This document shows, piece by piece, positions 26,266 through 34,539 of a stretch of DNA of 64,000 nucleotides. The translations under genes were made by a program, and so were the position numbers. Numbering within the stretch: position 1 is the first letter of the stretch; every line of letters begins with the position of its first letter. The stretch spans positions 275,750 to 339,749 of the forward strand of contig NZ_BAWM01000020.1 in assembly GCF_000759675.1 (NCBI RefSeq), read 5' to 3'. The DNA is from Neobacillus niacini. GTDB lineage: Bacteria; Bacillota; Bacilli; Bacillales; Cytobacillaceae. The notes under the pieces are model-generated. The model was not told the DNA's origin and searched no databases. It saw nothing but the letters and a program-made list of their open reading frames with translations.

Positions 26266-26280
26266 ATGGTGACAGGCACC
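26243..26280 (+). repeat. Direct repeat B plus half element, at the 3' end of the oxidoreductase gene
   Basis: Second copy of the 29-base repeat; it covers the last seven codons and stop of the gene, then ends in GGTGACAGGCACC (26268-26280), the same 13-mer as in repeat A but in reverse orientation. Confidence 0.85.
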
Positions 26281-26285
26281 GCTCG

Positions 26286-26321
26286 AAAAACCCAAGCGAT
26301 ACTTCTCGCTTGGGTTTTTTC
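26286..26321 (+). terminator. Terminator of the oxidoreductase gene
   Basis: Perfect 14-bp stem AAAAACCCAAGCGA/TCGCTTGGGTTTTT. Confidence 0.92.
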
Positions 26322-26337
26322 GGTTGTAAAGGTGTGC

Positions 26338-27543
26338 TTAGAGTGAGAGATCTCCCACGTTTTGTAGTGCGGCTCCTGTTTCTTGTTTTCCTTTTTCTTC
26401 TTCTATTGTACCTGTATTTAGGCGAATGACATTTTGAAGGGCTCCTTTTAATTTCTTCTCACGTACGATCACTTCCCCCAGAACATCTAATGTTGAAACT
26501 TTGGATCGAAGCACCTCTTCGCTTACATCACCATCGAGGGTGAGCTGGCCATTGACTATAAAATTAACTGGTTGATCTAAAGCGAGGAATTGATCGTTTG
26601 ACCATACTTCTTCCCCATCAATGACCACAAAGGAATTTTCGTAGGACAATACTTCTGTTTCCATCAGACTCAAACGTTCATAGACTAGGTCCTCAACTTC
26701 CTCGTTGCAAATGATGACAGAAGTAGAATGTATTTTTTCGATTGCTTTCGTTAGCATATCTCTTGATACATTACTCTCAATAATAACCGGTTTATTTGTA
26801 AACCATTTTTTCTGTTGGAACCTGCGAATCGAACGGGCATTTAGACGGAGCGGTTTCCCCAAAACTTCATACCCCGCTGGAATCACTTCTACTAAACAGG
26901 TTGTTAAAGATGCTACTTTTTTATATAAATACGATTCTTGATTCTCAAATAGAGAGATTTTCCCGTTCACTTCCAACTTACTAATTTTTTCATTAAACAG
27001 ATCGACATTAAGGTCCTGGGCAAATGTAAGCATTCCATTCACTACTAAATATAAGGACTCCTCTATCGATTGTAAGAAGGAATTCGTCAGTGTGAATTTA
27101 CCGTTTTCCAACCTAGGTGGTGCACCATGATAGGTTTCAACAGCTCCTGAGCCTTTTGAAAGCATTTTTCCTGCAATGCCAGAGAGATGTGAAGGGCAAT
27201 AAACTTTCCCGTTTACCATCATTTTTAATTGCTCTGCTTGTACTTGGTCTGCCTGAACATTTTTATCAATAATAACAATGCCATTTACTAAGAGAAAAAC
27301 TGGCTCGTCGATCGAAGAAAGATAGTTTTGATCGAGATTAAATAAGCCATTAAAAAGGCGGTAACCAACCGGAACCTCTAAACTCGACCCGATATTGCCT
27401 ATATTTAATCGTGTTAATAGATGTGCATTTTCTTTCCCATAAATAACAAGTCCTACATTTTCAATCCGTTCAATTCCTTTTACACTTTCTTCCGTTGCAT
27501 TCACCAAATTTAATAATCCTACATTTCCAATTCGTTGACTCAT
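26338..27543 (-). CDS. Repeat-rich (bactofilin-like?) protein paired with an ECF sigma factor
   Basis: A 401-residue protein without signal peptide or membrane helix. It contains at least three copies of a roughly 40-residue unit with the core 'LxVNGxxxxDxxV...LxVNGKI': 'PVFLLVNGIVIID..KMMVNGKVYCP', 'SLYLVVNGMLTFA..KLEVNGKISLF', 'PVNFIVNGQLTLD..TLDVLGEVIVR', after an N-terminal 'RIENVGLVIYGK'. The pattern suggests a beta-helix or polymer-forming fold; the link to bactofilins is a guess. Its start overlaps the sigma gene stop, so it should be made with the sigma factor and may be its regulator or effector. It lacks the usual zinc or transmembrane anti-sigma features. Confidence 0.75.
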   Translation of the reverse strand: MSQRIGNVGLLNLVNATEESVKGIERIENVGLVIYGKENAHLLTRLNIGNIGSSLEVPVGYRLFNGLFNLDQNYLSSIDEPVFLLVNGIVIIDKNVQADQVQAEQLKMMVNGKVYCPSHLSGIAGKMLSKGSGAVETYHGAPPRLENGKFTLTNSFLQSIEESLYLVVNGMLTFAQDLNVDLFNEKISKLEVNGKISLFENQESYLYKKVASLTTCLVEVIPAGYEVLGKPLRLNARSIRRFQQKKWFTNKPVIIESNVSRDMLTKAIEKIHSTSVIICNEEVEDLVYERLSLMETEVLSYENSFVVIDGEEVWSNDQFLALDQPVNFIVNGQLTLDGDVSEEVLRSKVSTLDVLGEVIVREKKLKGALQNVIRLNTGTIEEEKGKQETGAALQNVGDLSL

Positions 27544-28022
27544 TATTTTTCCTCCTCCAAAATCTTTCTTAATCGCTTGATAGCGAGAGCAAGCTTATAC
27601 CGTACCGTTGAAGCGGGAAGACCTAACTGCCCGCCAATCTCCTGACTTGAAAGGCCTAACCAATATCTTTTAAAAATTAAATCACTTAAATCCTGTGGCA
27701 AATGTGAAAGTAACTCGGTTATTTCCAAGTGGCCTACACCAGCCTCCTGTATCGAAAAATCAAAGTCATCCTCCCACTGTGTCAATCGTTGTTCTTTTCG
27801 CCGATCATCAATCAACCTGTTTTTCATAACACGGAAAAACCATGCTCGCTGCTTATATTCTGGAAGGCGGAGCAGCTCTGGTTCGTTAAGTGACTTTACC
27901 ATTGCATCTTGAACCAGATCATTTGCCTCCTGCCCATGTCTAGCAATAGATCGGGCAAAACGAAATAGATCATCTTTTAACGCTTCATATAAATCACTCA
28001 CTTCGACTTTCACAATGACCAC
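27543..28022 (-). CDS. ECF-type sigma-70 family RNA polymerase sigma factor
   Basis: A 159-residue ECF sigma factor. Region 2 covers about residues 15-80 ('ANDLVQDAMVKSL', 'RAWFFRVMKNRLIDDRR') and region 4 about 100-157 ('LPQDLSDLIFKRYWLGLSSQEIGGQLGLPASTVRYKLALAIKRLR'), in a helix-turn-helix. No membrane anti-sigma gene follows; instead a repeat-rich protein gene overlaps its end. The start is GTG 28022 with weak ribosome binding; GTG 28013 is an alternative. The 230 bases upstream are very A+T rich and hold the promoter, which I could not define. An obvious ECF autoregulatory -35 AAC was not found. Confidence 0.9.
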   Translation of the reverse strand: MVIVKVEVSDLYEALKDDLFRFARSIARHGQEANDLVQDAMVKSLNEPELLRLPEYKQRAWFFRVMKNRLIDDRRKEQRLTQWEDDFDFSIQEAGVGHLEITELLSHLPQDLSDLIFKRYWLGLSSQEIGGQLGLPASTVRYKLALAIKRLRKILEEEK

Positions 28023-28215
28023 TCACTTTTATTCATTTTTATTTTTCAGTGAAAATCTTTGTATTGCTTTGAAGAATTCGATTGTTTTTGCTGCTTTCAT
28101 TTAGATAACGATTGAGGAAAGAAAAGTGTTGGAGAAATTTATAAAAATTTTTTTAAAATATAAAAAGTGGATTTTTCTATAGATTAATATAGAAGAAAGA
28201 TTGTGCCAAGAAAAA

Positions 28216-28250
28216 AAGACAAGTTCCATATTGTTATGGTTCTTGTCTTG
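28216..28250 (-). terminator. Terminator of the dioxygenase remnant
   Basis: Imperfect stem AAGACAAG.../CTTGTCTT with TTTTTTT on the minus strand. Confidence 0.7.
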
Positions 28251-28255
28251 ATGGA

Positions 28256-28602
28256 TTACTTACTTTCTAACTCTAATGGTCTTAGCTTTGCTTCAATATC
28301 TGCCCGACGAGGTTCCAAGATTCCGTTAACATATGGACCGTTTTGTCGGGAACGGCTACGGTCAAGGTAACAGGCCCCAAACCTATTATGGCATTTTCAA
28401 CCGGGACATCACTTCCGACCCAAGGAACACCAGCACGAACACCCTCTTCACCGTTATCCGCCACTAAAACTAAACGAGTGCCCTCAAAATCCAGGGAATC
28501 GCGGTTGTTTCGTTTCTCAATCAGCCCATGTTGGATTCCAAACTGCTTAAAACGTCCTTGGACAAAATGACCGATTTGTCCACTGGCGGTGACAGGCACC
28601 AT
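28256..28602 (-). pseudogene. Ring-cleaving dioxygenase (VOC family) remnant
   Basis: The open part (28602-28282) reads 'KQFGIQHGLIEKRNNRDSL', 'FEGTRLVLVADNGEEGV' and 'IIGLGPVTLTVAVPDKTVH', central pieces of a Bacillus ring-cleaving (MhqO-type) extradiol dioxygenase. After 'LTES' the frame shifts, and the other frame gives a plausible C-terminus 'LEPRRADIEAKLRPL' ending at 28256. The N-terminal VOC half and the region between the two pieces are missing. So this is an internally deleted, frameshifted relic rather than a working enzyme. A half REP element occupies its upstream edge, and its terminator survives. Confidence 0.75.
28578..28600 (+). repeat. REP-like element, copy 10 (partial)
   Basis: GTCCACTGGCGGTGACAGGCACC: tail and inner half of the second hairpin only. 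It separates the dioxygenase relic from the next gene. Confidence 0.8.
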
Positions 28603-29072
28603 TACTGGTTATAATCCCAAACGATTTTCCACTCGTCTTTTTCCTTAACTGCAAAAACCTCTTGTTCGAGGTCAAGGTTACCGTATTTTCCTTTGTAGGT
28701 TTGGGTGACGAGGATTTTGTAGACGTTTTTCATGGCTGGTCCAGTTTTGGCCATTTTCCATTGTTCAATTTTTTCTGGTTCACTCATTGTAAAGTCAAAC
28801 GTTTCAACGCCAAAGTGGTTCATGAACACGTGAGCCCGGTCTTGGATATAATGCCCTTTGCTGAATTTTTCTTTCATGGTGGAATGGAAAAGTTTCCAGG
28901 ACGAAGCAAATTCCCCCTCCTGTTCATACTGATAAAACTCCTCCACTACAGCTACTGCCTCATTATCGTGTGAAAACCAAAAACCCCTTACCAACATAAA
29001 AACAGTAACGATGCAGACAAGCAGCACGAATCCCATTACTAGACCTTTAAACGAAGCAGATTTTCTAGACAT
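28602..29072 (-). CDS. Membrane-anchored NTF2-like protein
   Basis: A 156-residue protein with one N-terminal membrane helix (about 9-31) and an extracytoplasmic alpha+beta domain: 'AVAVVEEFYQYEQEGEF', 'FHSTMKEKFSKGHYIQDRA', 'YKILVTQTYKGKYGNLDLEQ', 'KEKDEWKIVWD'. This order of a helical lid followed by a bent sheet is like DUF4878/NTF2-fold lipoprotein domains. Ribosome site AAAGGAG precedes the ATG. Function unknown. Its stop is next to the half repeat. Confidence 0.75.
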   Translation of the reverse strand: MSRKSASFKGLVMGFVLLVCIVTVFMLVRGFWFSHDNEAVAVVEEFYQYEQEGEFASSWKLFHSTMKEKFSKGHYIQDRAHVFMNHFGVETFDFTMSEPEKIEQWKMAKTGPAMKNVYKILVTQTYKGKYGNLDLEQEVFAVKEKDEWKIVWDYNQ

Positions 29073-29180
29073 GGACTTCTCCTTTAATACAGACTACATA
29101 TACTAAAGACTATGTCCACACACGTCGAAATATTAATTAAGTTGATTGCTAAACACATGCCCGTGGTAAAACGATTCCAA

Positions 29181-29225
29181 CTGTCCACCTCAGGTGGAAA
29201 GTGTCCACGGGCGGTGACAGGCACC
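29181..29225 (+). repeat. REP-like element, copy 11 (full)
   Basis: Has the cleanest hairpin of the family: TCCACCT-C-AGGTGGA, then GTGTCCAC and GGTGACAGGCACC. It lies just past the stop of the DUF6241-like gene. Confidence 0.9.
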
Positions 29226-29238
29226 ATCAGGGGCACCA

Positions 29239-29760
29239 TCAGCGAAATTCATCCTCGATATATTCTAGTTCTTCCTGGGGAGTGAGGAGCCGGGTAGCTT
29301 TGCCGATGTTTCCTTTTTGGTAGGACCAAATTTGGTTGTGAGCGCTTACGGCGTTGGTGAAGTCTTTTCTTGTCCAAGGTTCTAGGATGTCTAGGAGCAT
29401 TTGCTTATTACTGCTATTTTTGAAGGCTTTGTTTTTTATTACTTCATATAATTTCTGGACTTTATCAGCGGTGATCTCTGAGGCACCCCATTTTTTGTCC
29501 GCCTCCACCTTTTGATGGGTCATATTGTGAACTTCTTGAATTAGTTCCCCTTCACTCATGGTTTCATATTCATCCGTTACTTTACTTGATACCGGGGCAG
29601 CAAAGCTTTTATCGATTTTTGTTTGTGCCTCTTTCGTCGCAACGGGATCATTTTTCTTAAAGTTCAATTTGAGCCCGCCATCATCACTTAAATAAAAATA
29701 GACTGCCACAATACAAGCTAGAATCCCAATGATAGTACCCGTCACTCCAAATTTTTTCAT
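29239..29760 (-). CDS. DUF6241-like membrane-anchored protein
   Basis: A 173-residue protein with one N-terminal helix (5-24) and a helical soluble domain. 'MSEGELIQEVHNMTHQKVEADKKWG', 'RKDFTNAVSAHNQIWSYQKGNIGKATRLLTPQEE' fit a Bacillus family of unknown function, DUF6241 as I recall it. GGGGAG lies upstream of the ATG. A single gene between two repeat-containing gaps. The domain faces the outside by the positive-inside rule. Confidence 0.75.
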   Translation of the reverse strand: MKKFGVTGTIIGILACIVAVYFYLSDDGGLKLNFKKNDPVATKEAQTKIDKSFAAPVSSKVTDEYETMSEGELIQEVHNMTHQKVEADKKWGASEITADKVQKLYEVIKNKAFKNSSNKQMLLDILEPWTRKDFTNAVSAHNQIWSYQKGNIGKATRLLTPQEELEYIEDEFR

Positions 29761-29956
29761 GGTGCTTTCTCCCCTTAATTCTATTTATGTATCTATCTCG
29801 TTTTTGGCAAAAGCCCAATTTTTATTAATTATACAAAATTATGCCAAATACTTGTACATTATTGTTTTGCCAAGGTTTGAGATTTTTGCGAAAAATAAAA
29901 ATCGTAAATTAATAGATAATTAGATAATAAGGCAAATCACCTTACTAAATTCAATT

Positions 29957-29975
29957 AATCACGCAAAACGTGATT
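29957..29975. other. Hairpin in the 335-base gap before the dead sigma gene
   Basis: AATCACG-CAAAA-CGTGATT is a perfect 7-bp inverted repeat. The gap 29761-30095 is otherwise A+T rich without a gene I can see; the hairpin may be a leftover operator or terminator. Confidence 0.35.
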
Positions 29976-30095
29976 GTTCTGACAATTTTCTTGTAGTAAT
30001 GAGATTTATATCTGTTCGCTGCGCCATGATTTTCCCTATATGGTAGAGGTACCCGGGAATAAATCGAAGAGCGAGCTTTCTGAAAGGGACAATCC

Positions 30096-30581
30096 TTGGA
30101 AAGCTTTGAACAGTTAGCCATCCAATATGATCCAATGATTCAACGGATCATTTACTCACTTCACATTTATAAAAATAAAGATGAATTTCTCCAGCATGGG
30201 CTTATCGCCCTGTGGAAGGCAAGCAAGCGATTTGACCCCGCAAGGAACTATTCCACTTATGCGTATTACTATATTAAAGGCTATCTTCTAATGGAATTGA
30301 CTAAACTAACCATGGAAGCGGAGAGAGTTATTTATCCGAAGGATGAATTCTGGGAGAATGCAGTGGCTCCCTATTCGGAGTAGCTGTTGGAAGAGGATAT
30401 TCTAGTATCCTACTGCCATAGACTGACACCCAATCAAAGTAAATGGCTATTACAAACAGTACTTGGAGGCTTAAGTGTCAGTGAAATCGCCGAAAAGGAA
30501 AAGGTATCTATATCTGCCGTAAAAAGCTAGCGCAAAGGAGCGCGCGATAAAGTGAAGTTTGTCATGGCGAGACACCCATAG
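30096..30581 (+). pseudogene. Sigma-70 family sigma factor with two nonsense codons
   Basis: Reads as a complete 161-residue sigma factor interrupted by TAG at 30381 and TAG at 30528. Region 2: 'QLAIQYDPMIQRIIYSLHIYKNKDEFLQHGLIALWKASKRFD' and 'YAYYYIKGYLLMEL'. After the first stop: 'LEEDILVSYCHRLTPNQSKWLL', 'LGGLSVSEIAEKEKVSISAVKS', second stop, 'RKGARDKVKFVM'. The stops look like single transitions from CAG (Gln) and TGG (Trp). The start is TTG with GAAAGGGA upstream. The family is the small ComX/YlaC-like sigma group of Bacillus. The first 95 residues could still be made but lack region 4, so it is probably dead. Confidence 0.8.
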
Positions 30582-30634
30582 AAATCTCCAAAAGCCATAC
30601 TAGAAAGGTGCCTTCCAAAATAATGGATAGACAC

Positions 30635-30931
30635 CTAAATCAGAACAACGAGCCAGTAACAATGGAGAAAAAATATCAGGGTATAGAAACTTGAGGCAAA
30701 GACGGTGAGTCCCTTTGTAAGGGAGGTGGTTGGTACCTTTTTAAAAAGAATAAACAAGTAGAGGCACAGTGAAAAACCCATCTTAGTAATCAGAAACAAA
30801 GCCGGATCTGCTTCATATATTTTACTCATGAGCGGGTTCATTTCTTGTATGAATGAGTTTTCCAATCCAAAGTAAGTAATGATGGCATCAAATATATTTA
30901 AGAGTGATAAATAATGAAAGAGTAAGACCAC
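30635..30931 (-). CDS. DUF5658-like three-helix membrane protein
   Basis: A 98-residue protein with three predicted helices. 'LSLLNIFDAIITYFGLENSFIQEMNPLM' is typical of the DUF5658 family (an Asp in helix 1, then the ExNP motif after it), whose function is unknown. It lies alone between the sigma relic and an A+T-rich gap (30932-31222) in which I see no gene. Confidence 0.75.
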   Translation of the reverse strand: MVLLFHYLSLLNIFDAIITYFGLENSFIQEMNPLMSKIYEADPALFLITKMGFSLCLYLFILFKKVPTTSLTKGLTVFASSFYTLIFFLHCYWLVVLI

Positions 30932-31222
30932 AGTATCCTCACCTTCTAAATGTTCCTAATAACGAACATCATATAAATTTCCTTTTTGATGGTATGATTT
31001 CCTTCCTAATAGAAAGATAATCGTTAGACAATTTCCCCTATAATCTCCTTAATATCAATAAATACTCCTATTATGAAGCAGCATTGCCCTTGAAAATGGC
31101 GTTATGGAGTCGAAAAATGGCAGTCACTAAAAGAAAGTCTCATCTTCATCCCAAATTACGTTAGTCACTGTCATAATATGTTAAAATAAGGAAAGATAGA
31201 GGGTGAATGTGGAGGAGAAAAA

Positions 31223-31651
31223 ATGGTCAGTATTGAAAAAAAGATAACCGCTGAAAGGTGGTTTAACGAATACTTTACAAAGGGTGATCTAGAAGTTTTA
31301 GATGAACTAACAACACCTGATTTTTTATATCATTCAAGAAATGGTGACAATTCAAGAGAAAAAATGAAGGAGTTCATGACATGGTATCGTTCTGTTTTTC
31401 AAGACGATGAATGGGTGATTGATGATTTAATTGAGCAAGGGGATAAATTAGTGGTTCGTTACACTGGCTGGATGACGTATAAGGGCGGATGGTTCAATAT
31501 CCCTTCCGAGAACCAGCGTGTAAAGGAAACGGGTATCATGATTTTTATTTTTCAAGAGGGTAAAGTGAAAGAGCTCTGGTGTGAAAATAGTGACGCTGCT
31601 ATTCTTTATGAATTAGGTGCTTTAACCCAAAATGCTCATACGGTTTTTTAA
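31223..31651 (+). CDS. SnoaL-like/NTF2-fold protein
   Basis: A 142-residue cytoplasmic protein of the SnoaL-like ester cyclase/ketosteroid isomerase superfamily: 'AERWFNEYFTKGDLEVLDELTTPDFLYHS', 'WVIDDLIEQGDKLVVRYTGW', 'GIMIFIFQEGKVKELWCENSD'. Members range from polyketide cyclases to detoxifying enzymes, so no substrate can be given. Ribosome site GGAGGAG precedes the ATG; a very strong shared terminator follows. Confidence 0.82.
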   Translation: MVSIEKKITAERWFNEYFTKGDLEVLDELTTPDFLYHSRNGDNSREKMKEFMTWYRSVFQDDEWVIDDLIEQGDKLVVRYTGWMTYKGGWFNIPSENQRVKETGIMIFIFQEGKVKELWCENSDAAILYELGALTQNAHTVF

Positions 31652-31692
31652 AAAGAAATGCTCAGAGTCTAAAACTCTGAGCATTTCTTTTT
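31650..31692. terminator. Bidirectional terminator between SnoaL-like gene and manA
   Basis: Perfect 19-bp stem from AAAAAGAAATGCTC to GAGCATTTCTTTTT, serving both converging genes. Confidence 0.93.
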
Positions 31693-31698
31693 AAAAGA

Positions 31699-32646
31699 TT
31701 ACGTATGGGAAACTATAAATTCTGCATTTCCATCAAGTTCAAACTCTCCAAATCCGATTGGAAGGATGAAATGTGTTCCTTTTTTCAATGGATAACGCTC
31801 TCCAGCATGAACCAGTGCTCCGTCACCGTTAATGACACTTACGAGAAGATAGCGTTCAACAGACGAGAAAGTTGCTTTCCCATTGACTGACCATTTGTAG
31901 ACCGAGAAAAAATCAGATTCAACAAAAGTCGTTATGGTTGCATTTTCACGTTCCTCGACCTTAGGGGTAACTCCAGTTTCTAGATGAGGAACGGTGGTGA
32001 CATCAATGGCTTTATCTAAATGAAGCTCTCGCAAATTCCCTTCCGCATCCCTGCGGTCATAGTCATATACCCTGTATGTAGTATCCGAGCTCTGCTGCGT
32101 TTCTAATACAAGCGTTCCTTCACATAAAGCATGAATGGTCCCACTTGGAACATAGAAAAAGTCGCCTGGCTTAATTTTTACCCTGCGCAGCAGTTCATTC
32201 CATTTTCCATCATTGATTTGATGGATTAATTCCTCTTTTGTTTTAGCGTTGTGACCAAAGATCATATCCGCTCCTTCTTTACAATCAAGGATATACCAAC
32301 ATTCTGTTTTGCCTAAATCACCATTTTCATGAGTTTTTGCATATTCATCCTCAGGATGTACTTGAACAGATAAATCTGCATTGGCGTCAAGAATTTTAGT
32401 TAATAAAGGGAAAACCTCATCTTTTGGATTTCCAAATAACTCAGGTTGATTTTTCCAAAGCTCGTCCAAAGACATACCAGCATATGGACCATTTTCTAAG
32501 ACCGATGGACCATTTGGATGAGCAGAAATAGCCCAGCATTCCCCTGTTATGTCTGTTGGAATGTCATAACCAAATTGAGTTGCTAAGGCAGTCCCACCCC
32601 AAATTCGTTCTTTAAAAACTGGTTTTAAAAATAATGGCTGTTGCAA
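31699..32646 (-). CDS. manA: Mannose-6-phosphate isomerase, class I
   Basis: Interconverts mannose-6-phosphate and fructose-6-phosphate; zinc dependent. Motifs: 'KPVFKERIWGG' at the N-terminus, zinc ligands in 'LSVQVHPED' and Glu of 'GKTECWYIL', His in 'PSGTIHAL', and 'RVYDYDRRDAEG'. Length 315 is normal for the Bacillus type. The start is TTG 32646, six bases after GGGAGGG; the GTG at 32661 lies inside that ribosome site. It follows the ROK kinase gene by 19 bases in an operon for mannose/fructose use. Confidence 0.93.
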   Translation of the reverse strand: MQQPLFLKPVFKERIWGGTALATQFGYDIPTDITGECWAISAHPNGPSVLENGPYAGMSLDELWKNQPELFGNPKDEVFPLLTKILDANADLSVQVHPEDEYAKTHENGDLGKTECWYILDCKEGADMIFGHNAKTKEELIHQINDGKWNELLRRVKIKPGDFFYVPSGTIHALCEGTLVLETQQSSDTTYRVYDYDRRDAEGNLRELHLDKAIDVTTVPHLETGVTPKVEERENATITTFVESDFFSVYKWSVNGKATFSSVERYLLVSVINGDGALVHAGERYPLKKGTHFILPIGFGEFELDGNAEFIVSHT

Positions 32647-32665
32647 AATGAACCCTCCCACTGAA

Positions 32666-33532
32666 TTAGTTATTCTCTTGAAGTGCTTGCTTGGCTAGCA
32701 TCAGTGATCCTGTAATTCCAGCGTAATCACCTAGACCAGGACTGACAATATAATCAGATAGCTCCGGTAAATGAACATAATCAGAAACAAATTCTTTCAA
32801 AAACTTAAAAATAGTAGGAAATAATTGCTTTTGATGCATGACTCCGCCGCCAAGGATGATTTTTTTCGGAGAAAGAATCAACACATACTGCATGAGAGCT
32901 TGAGCAATGTAGTAGCCCTGCAGGTCCCATACCTCTGGCCTGTCTACTAGGTCGATTCCCTTAGCACCCCAACGTTCCTCTATAGCTGGTCCTGCTGCAA
33001 GACCCTCTAGGCAATCTCGATGGTATGGACATTTTCCTTGATACTCATCCTGTGGATGACGTCTAACGAGAATATGCCCCATTTCCGGATGGGATAATCC
33101 TTGAAGGAGTTTGCCCTGGACAATGGCACCTGCTCCTATTCCAGTCCCAATTGTTATGTATAAACAGCTGTCCAATCCCTTCGCTGCACCGTGAGTAACC
33201 TCGCCTAAAGCAGCTGCATTCACATCGGTATTGAAACCAATTGGGATCCCGAATTCTTTTTCTAGCGTTTTTACGATCGGGTAATCTCGCCACCCCGGTT
33301 TAGGTGTCGAGGTAATCGAGCCGTATTCAGGGCTTTCCTTGTTCACATCTATCGGGCCAAAGGATCCCACTCCAATCGCCTCGAGCTCGTAGCCCTTAAA
33401 AAATTCAATTACCTTTGGCATCGTTTCCTCTGGGATAGTTGTTGGTATCTGAATTCGTTCTATGATTTTGCCTGATTCAACTCCGACAGCACAAACAAAC
33501 TTCGTACCGCCCGCTTCAATTCCACCTAACAT
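32666..33532 (-). CDS. ROK family fructokinase/sugar kinase
   Basis: Phosphorylates fructose or a related hexose in the cytoplasm. ROK signatures: 'GGIEAGGTKFVCAVG' phosphate loop, 'NTDVNAAALGE', 'YITIGTGIGAGAIV', and the zinc module 'HPEMGHILV...CPYHRDCLEG'. The ATG at 33532 has GGAGG seven bases upstream; the frame's earlier ATG overlaps that site and is rejected. It is closest in pattern to GmuE/ScrK-like fructokinases, and together with manA would feed mannose and fructose into glycolysis. Confidence 0.92.
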   Translation of the reverse strand: MLGGIEAGGTKFVCAVGVESGKIIERIQIPTTIPEETMPKVIEFFKGYELEAIGVGSFGPIDVNKESPEYGSITSTPKPGWRDYPIVKTLEKEFGIPIGFNTDVNAAALGEVTHGAAKGLDSCLYITIGTGIGAGAIVQGKLLQGLSHPEMGHILVRRHPQDEYQGKCPYHRDCLEGLAAGPAIEERWGAKGIDLVDRPEVWDLQGYYIAQALMQYVLILSPKKIILGGGVMHQKQLFPTIFKFLKEFVSDYVHLPELSDYIVSPGLGDYAGITGSLMLAKQALQENN

Positions 33533-33632
33533 CTCTTCACCTCCAAGCAATTTGGATCAACATTTACTATCAAAACCCTCCACTCATTATACTAAAAACA
33601 GCTCATTAATATAATGTATAAAAACTCGATCT

Positions 33633-33893
33633 TTGAGCTTTAGTTTCTTACAAGGAACAAACAACACTGCGGTACTGAGCACACTGAAAAAGGCTGAAAA
33701 AGAAGATCGCTTCGTCCTAAGATTCTTCAATCCGACAGAAACCGAATGTCATGGCTCATATACCATAAACCTTTCAGTCGAACATGCGCAAGAAGGAACC
33801 CTAAACGAAATACCAATTGCACCACTTAGCTTAGAAAATAATCACATTAACGTACCTCTAAAACGAAACCAAGTAAAGACAGTATTATTCTAA
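33633..33893 (+). pseudogene. 3' remnant of a GH38 alpha-mannosidase
   Basis: About 86 residues with no good ribosome site: 'LSTLKKAEKEDRFVLRFFNPTETE', '...NEIPIAPLSLENNHINVPLKRNQVKTVLF' match the C-terminal beta-sandwich of bacterial alpha-mannosidases (mannosylglycerate hydrolase type). The catalytic part, about 800 residues, is gone. It is divergent from manA and the ROK kinase, so a mannoside-use locus may have been reduced. It could still be translated from TTG 33633, but I expect no function. Confidence 0.7.
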
Positions 33894-33973
33894 CAATGAG
33901 AGGTGTCTATCCACTCATGAACAGGTGATTTACTCAGTTAATGGTTATAAAAAAAGACGAAGGATTGTTTAAC

Positions 33974-33986
33974 GGTGACAGGCACC
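33974..33986. repeat. REP-like half element, copy 12
   Basis: GGTGACAGGCACC alone, followed by AATTAG, in the gap after the mannosidase remnant. Confidence 0.75.
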
Positions 33987-34007
33987 AATTAGTTCTGAAT
34001 CATGTAA

Positions 34008-34040
34008 AAAGAGAAGTGCTTTTTGGCACTTCTCTCTTGT
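34008..34040. terminator. Terminator near the 97-aa gene
   Basis: Stem AGAGAAGTGC/GCACTTCTCT with a six-base loop; A-run before and T-rich stretch after. Confidence 0.7.
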
Positions 34041-34072
34041 TATGCTCTGGGCTTACCACTTGGGCTAGCTTC

Positions 34073-34366
34073 TTACAGTTTCCATTCTGGAAAGTCTTTT
34101 ATCTTTTGTTTTTCATACTCTGTCATTCTTGAGTACGAGTGTGACAGTTTTGACAGGATGTACCCCTGAGGGCTCGAGGTTTCTTTTTGATTGCTAACCT
34201 CTTGAAGATTAATATTGGTAAACATAATGGCGATTTGAGCTAAACTCTCGATTGTTTCCATCAATTCAGGGTTGTCATTGTAATTTTTCTTGGCAATCAC
34301 ATAAACAGTATCCAGCCGGCTCCTAATGTGCTTTAGCGTTTCTGTGTCAAATTGGTCTTTTTTCAT
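34073..34366 (-). CDS. 97-residue conserved-looking hypothetical protein
   Basis: A helical cytoplasmic protein starting MKKDQFDTETLKHIRSRLD; it has no signal peptide, membrane helix or known motif ('ETIESLAQIAIMFTNINLQEV' may be a buried helix). GGGGTG seven to eight bases before the ATG supports the start. I do not recognise the family. The gene is flanked by terminators on both sides and makes its own unit. Confidence 0.7.
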   Translation of the reverse strand: MKKDQFDTETLKHIRSRLDTVYVIAKKNYNDNPELMETIESLAQIAIMFTNINLQEVSNQKETSSPQGYILSKLSHSYSRMTEYEKQKIKDFPEWKL

Positions 34367-34484
34367 TACATTTCACCCCTTATTACTAAAGCATATGGAA
34401 TTTCAGGGTATATGGAACGAAATAAAATAAATATATATTAAAAAGAATAATCTGGTTTTAATAGAAAAATTCTATTTTACGAAA

Positions 34485-34527
34485 AAAAGGCATTTTCTCT
34501 ATTACAAAAGAGAATATGCCTTTTTTC
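34485..34527. terminator. Terminator downstream of the GNAT gene
   Basis: Stem AAAAGGCATTTTCTCT/AGAGAATATGCCTTTT with one mismatch, then TT. It serves the minus-strand GNAT gene. Confidence 0.8.
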
Positions 34528-34539
34528 AAACATTATTCT

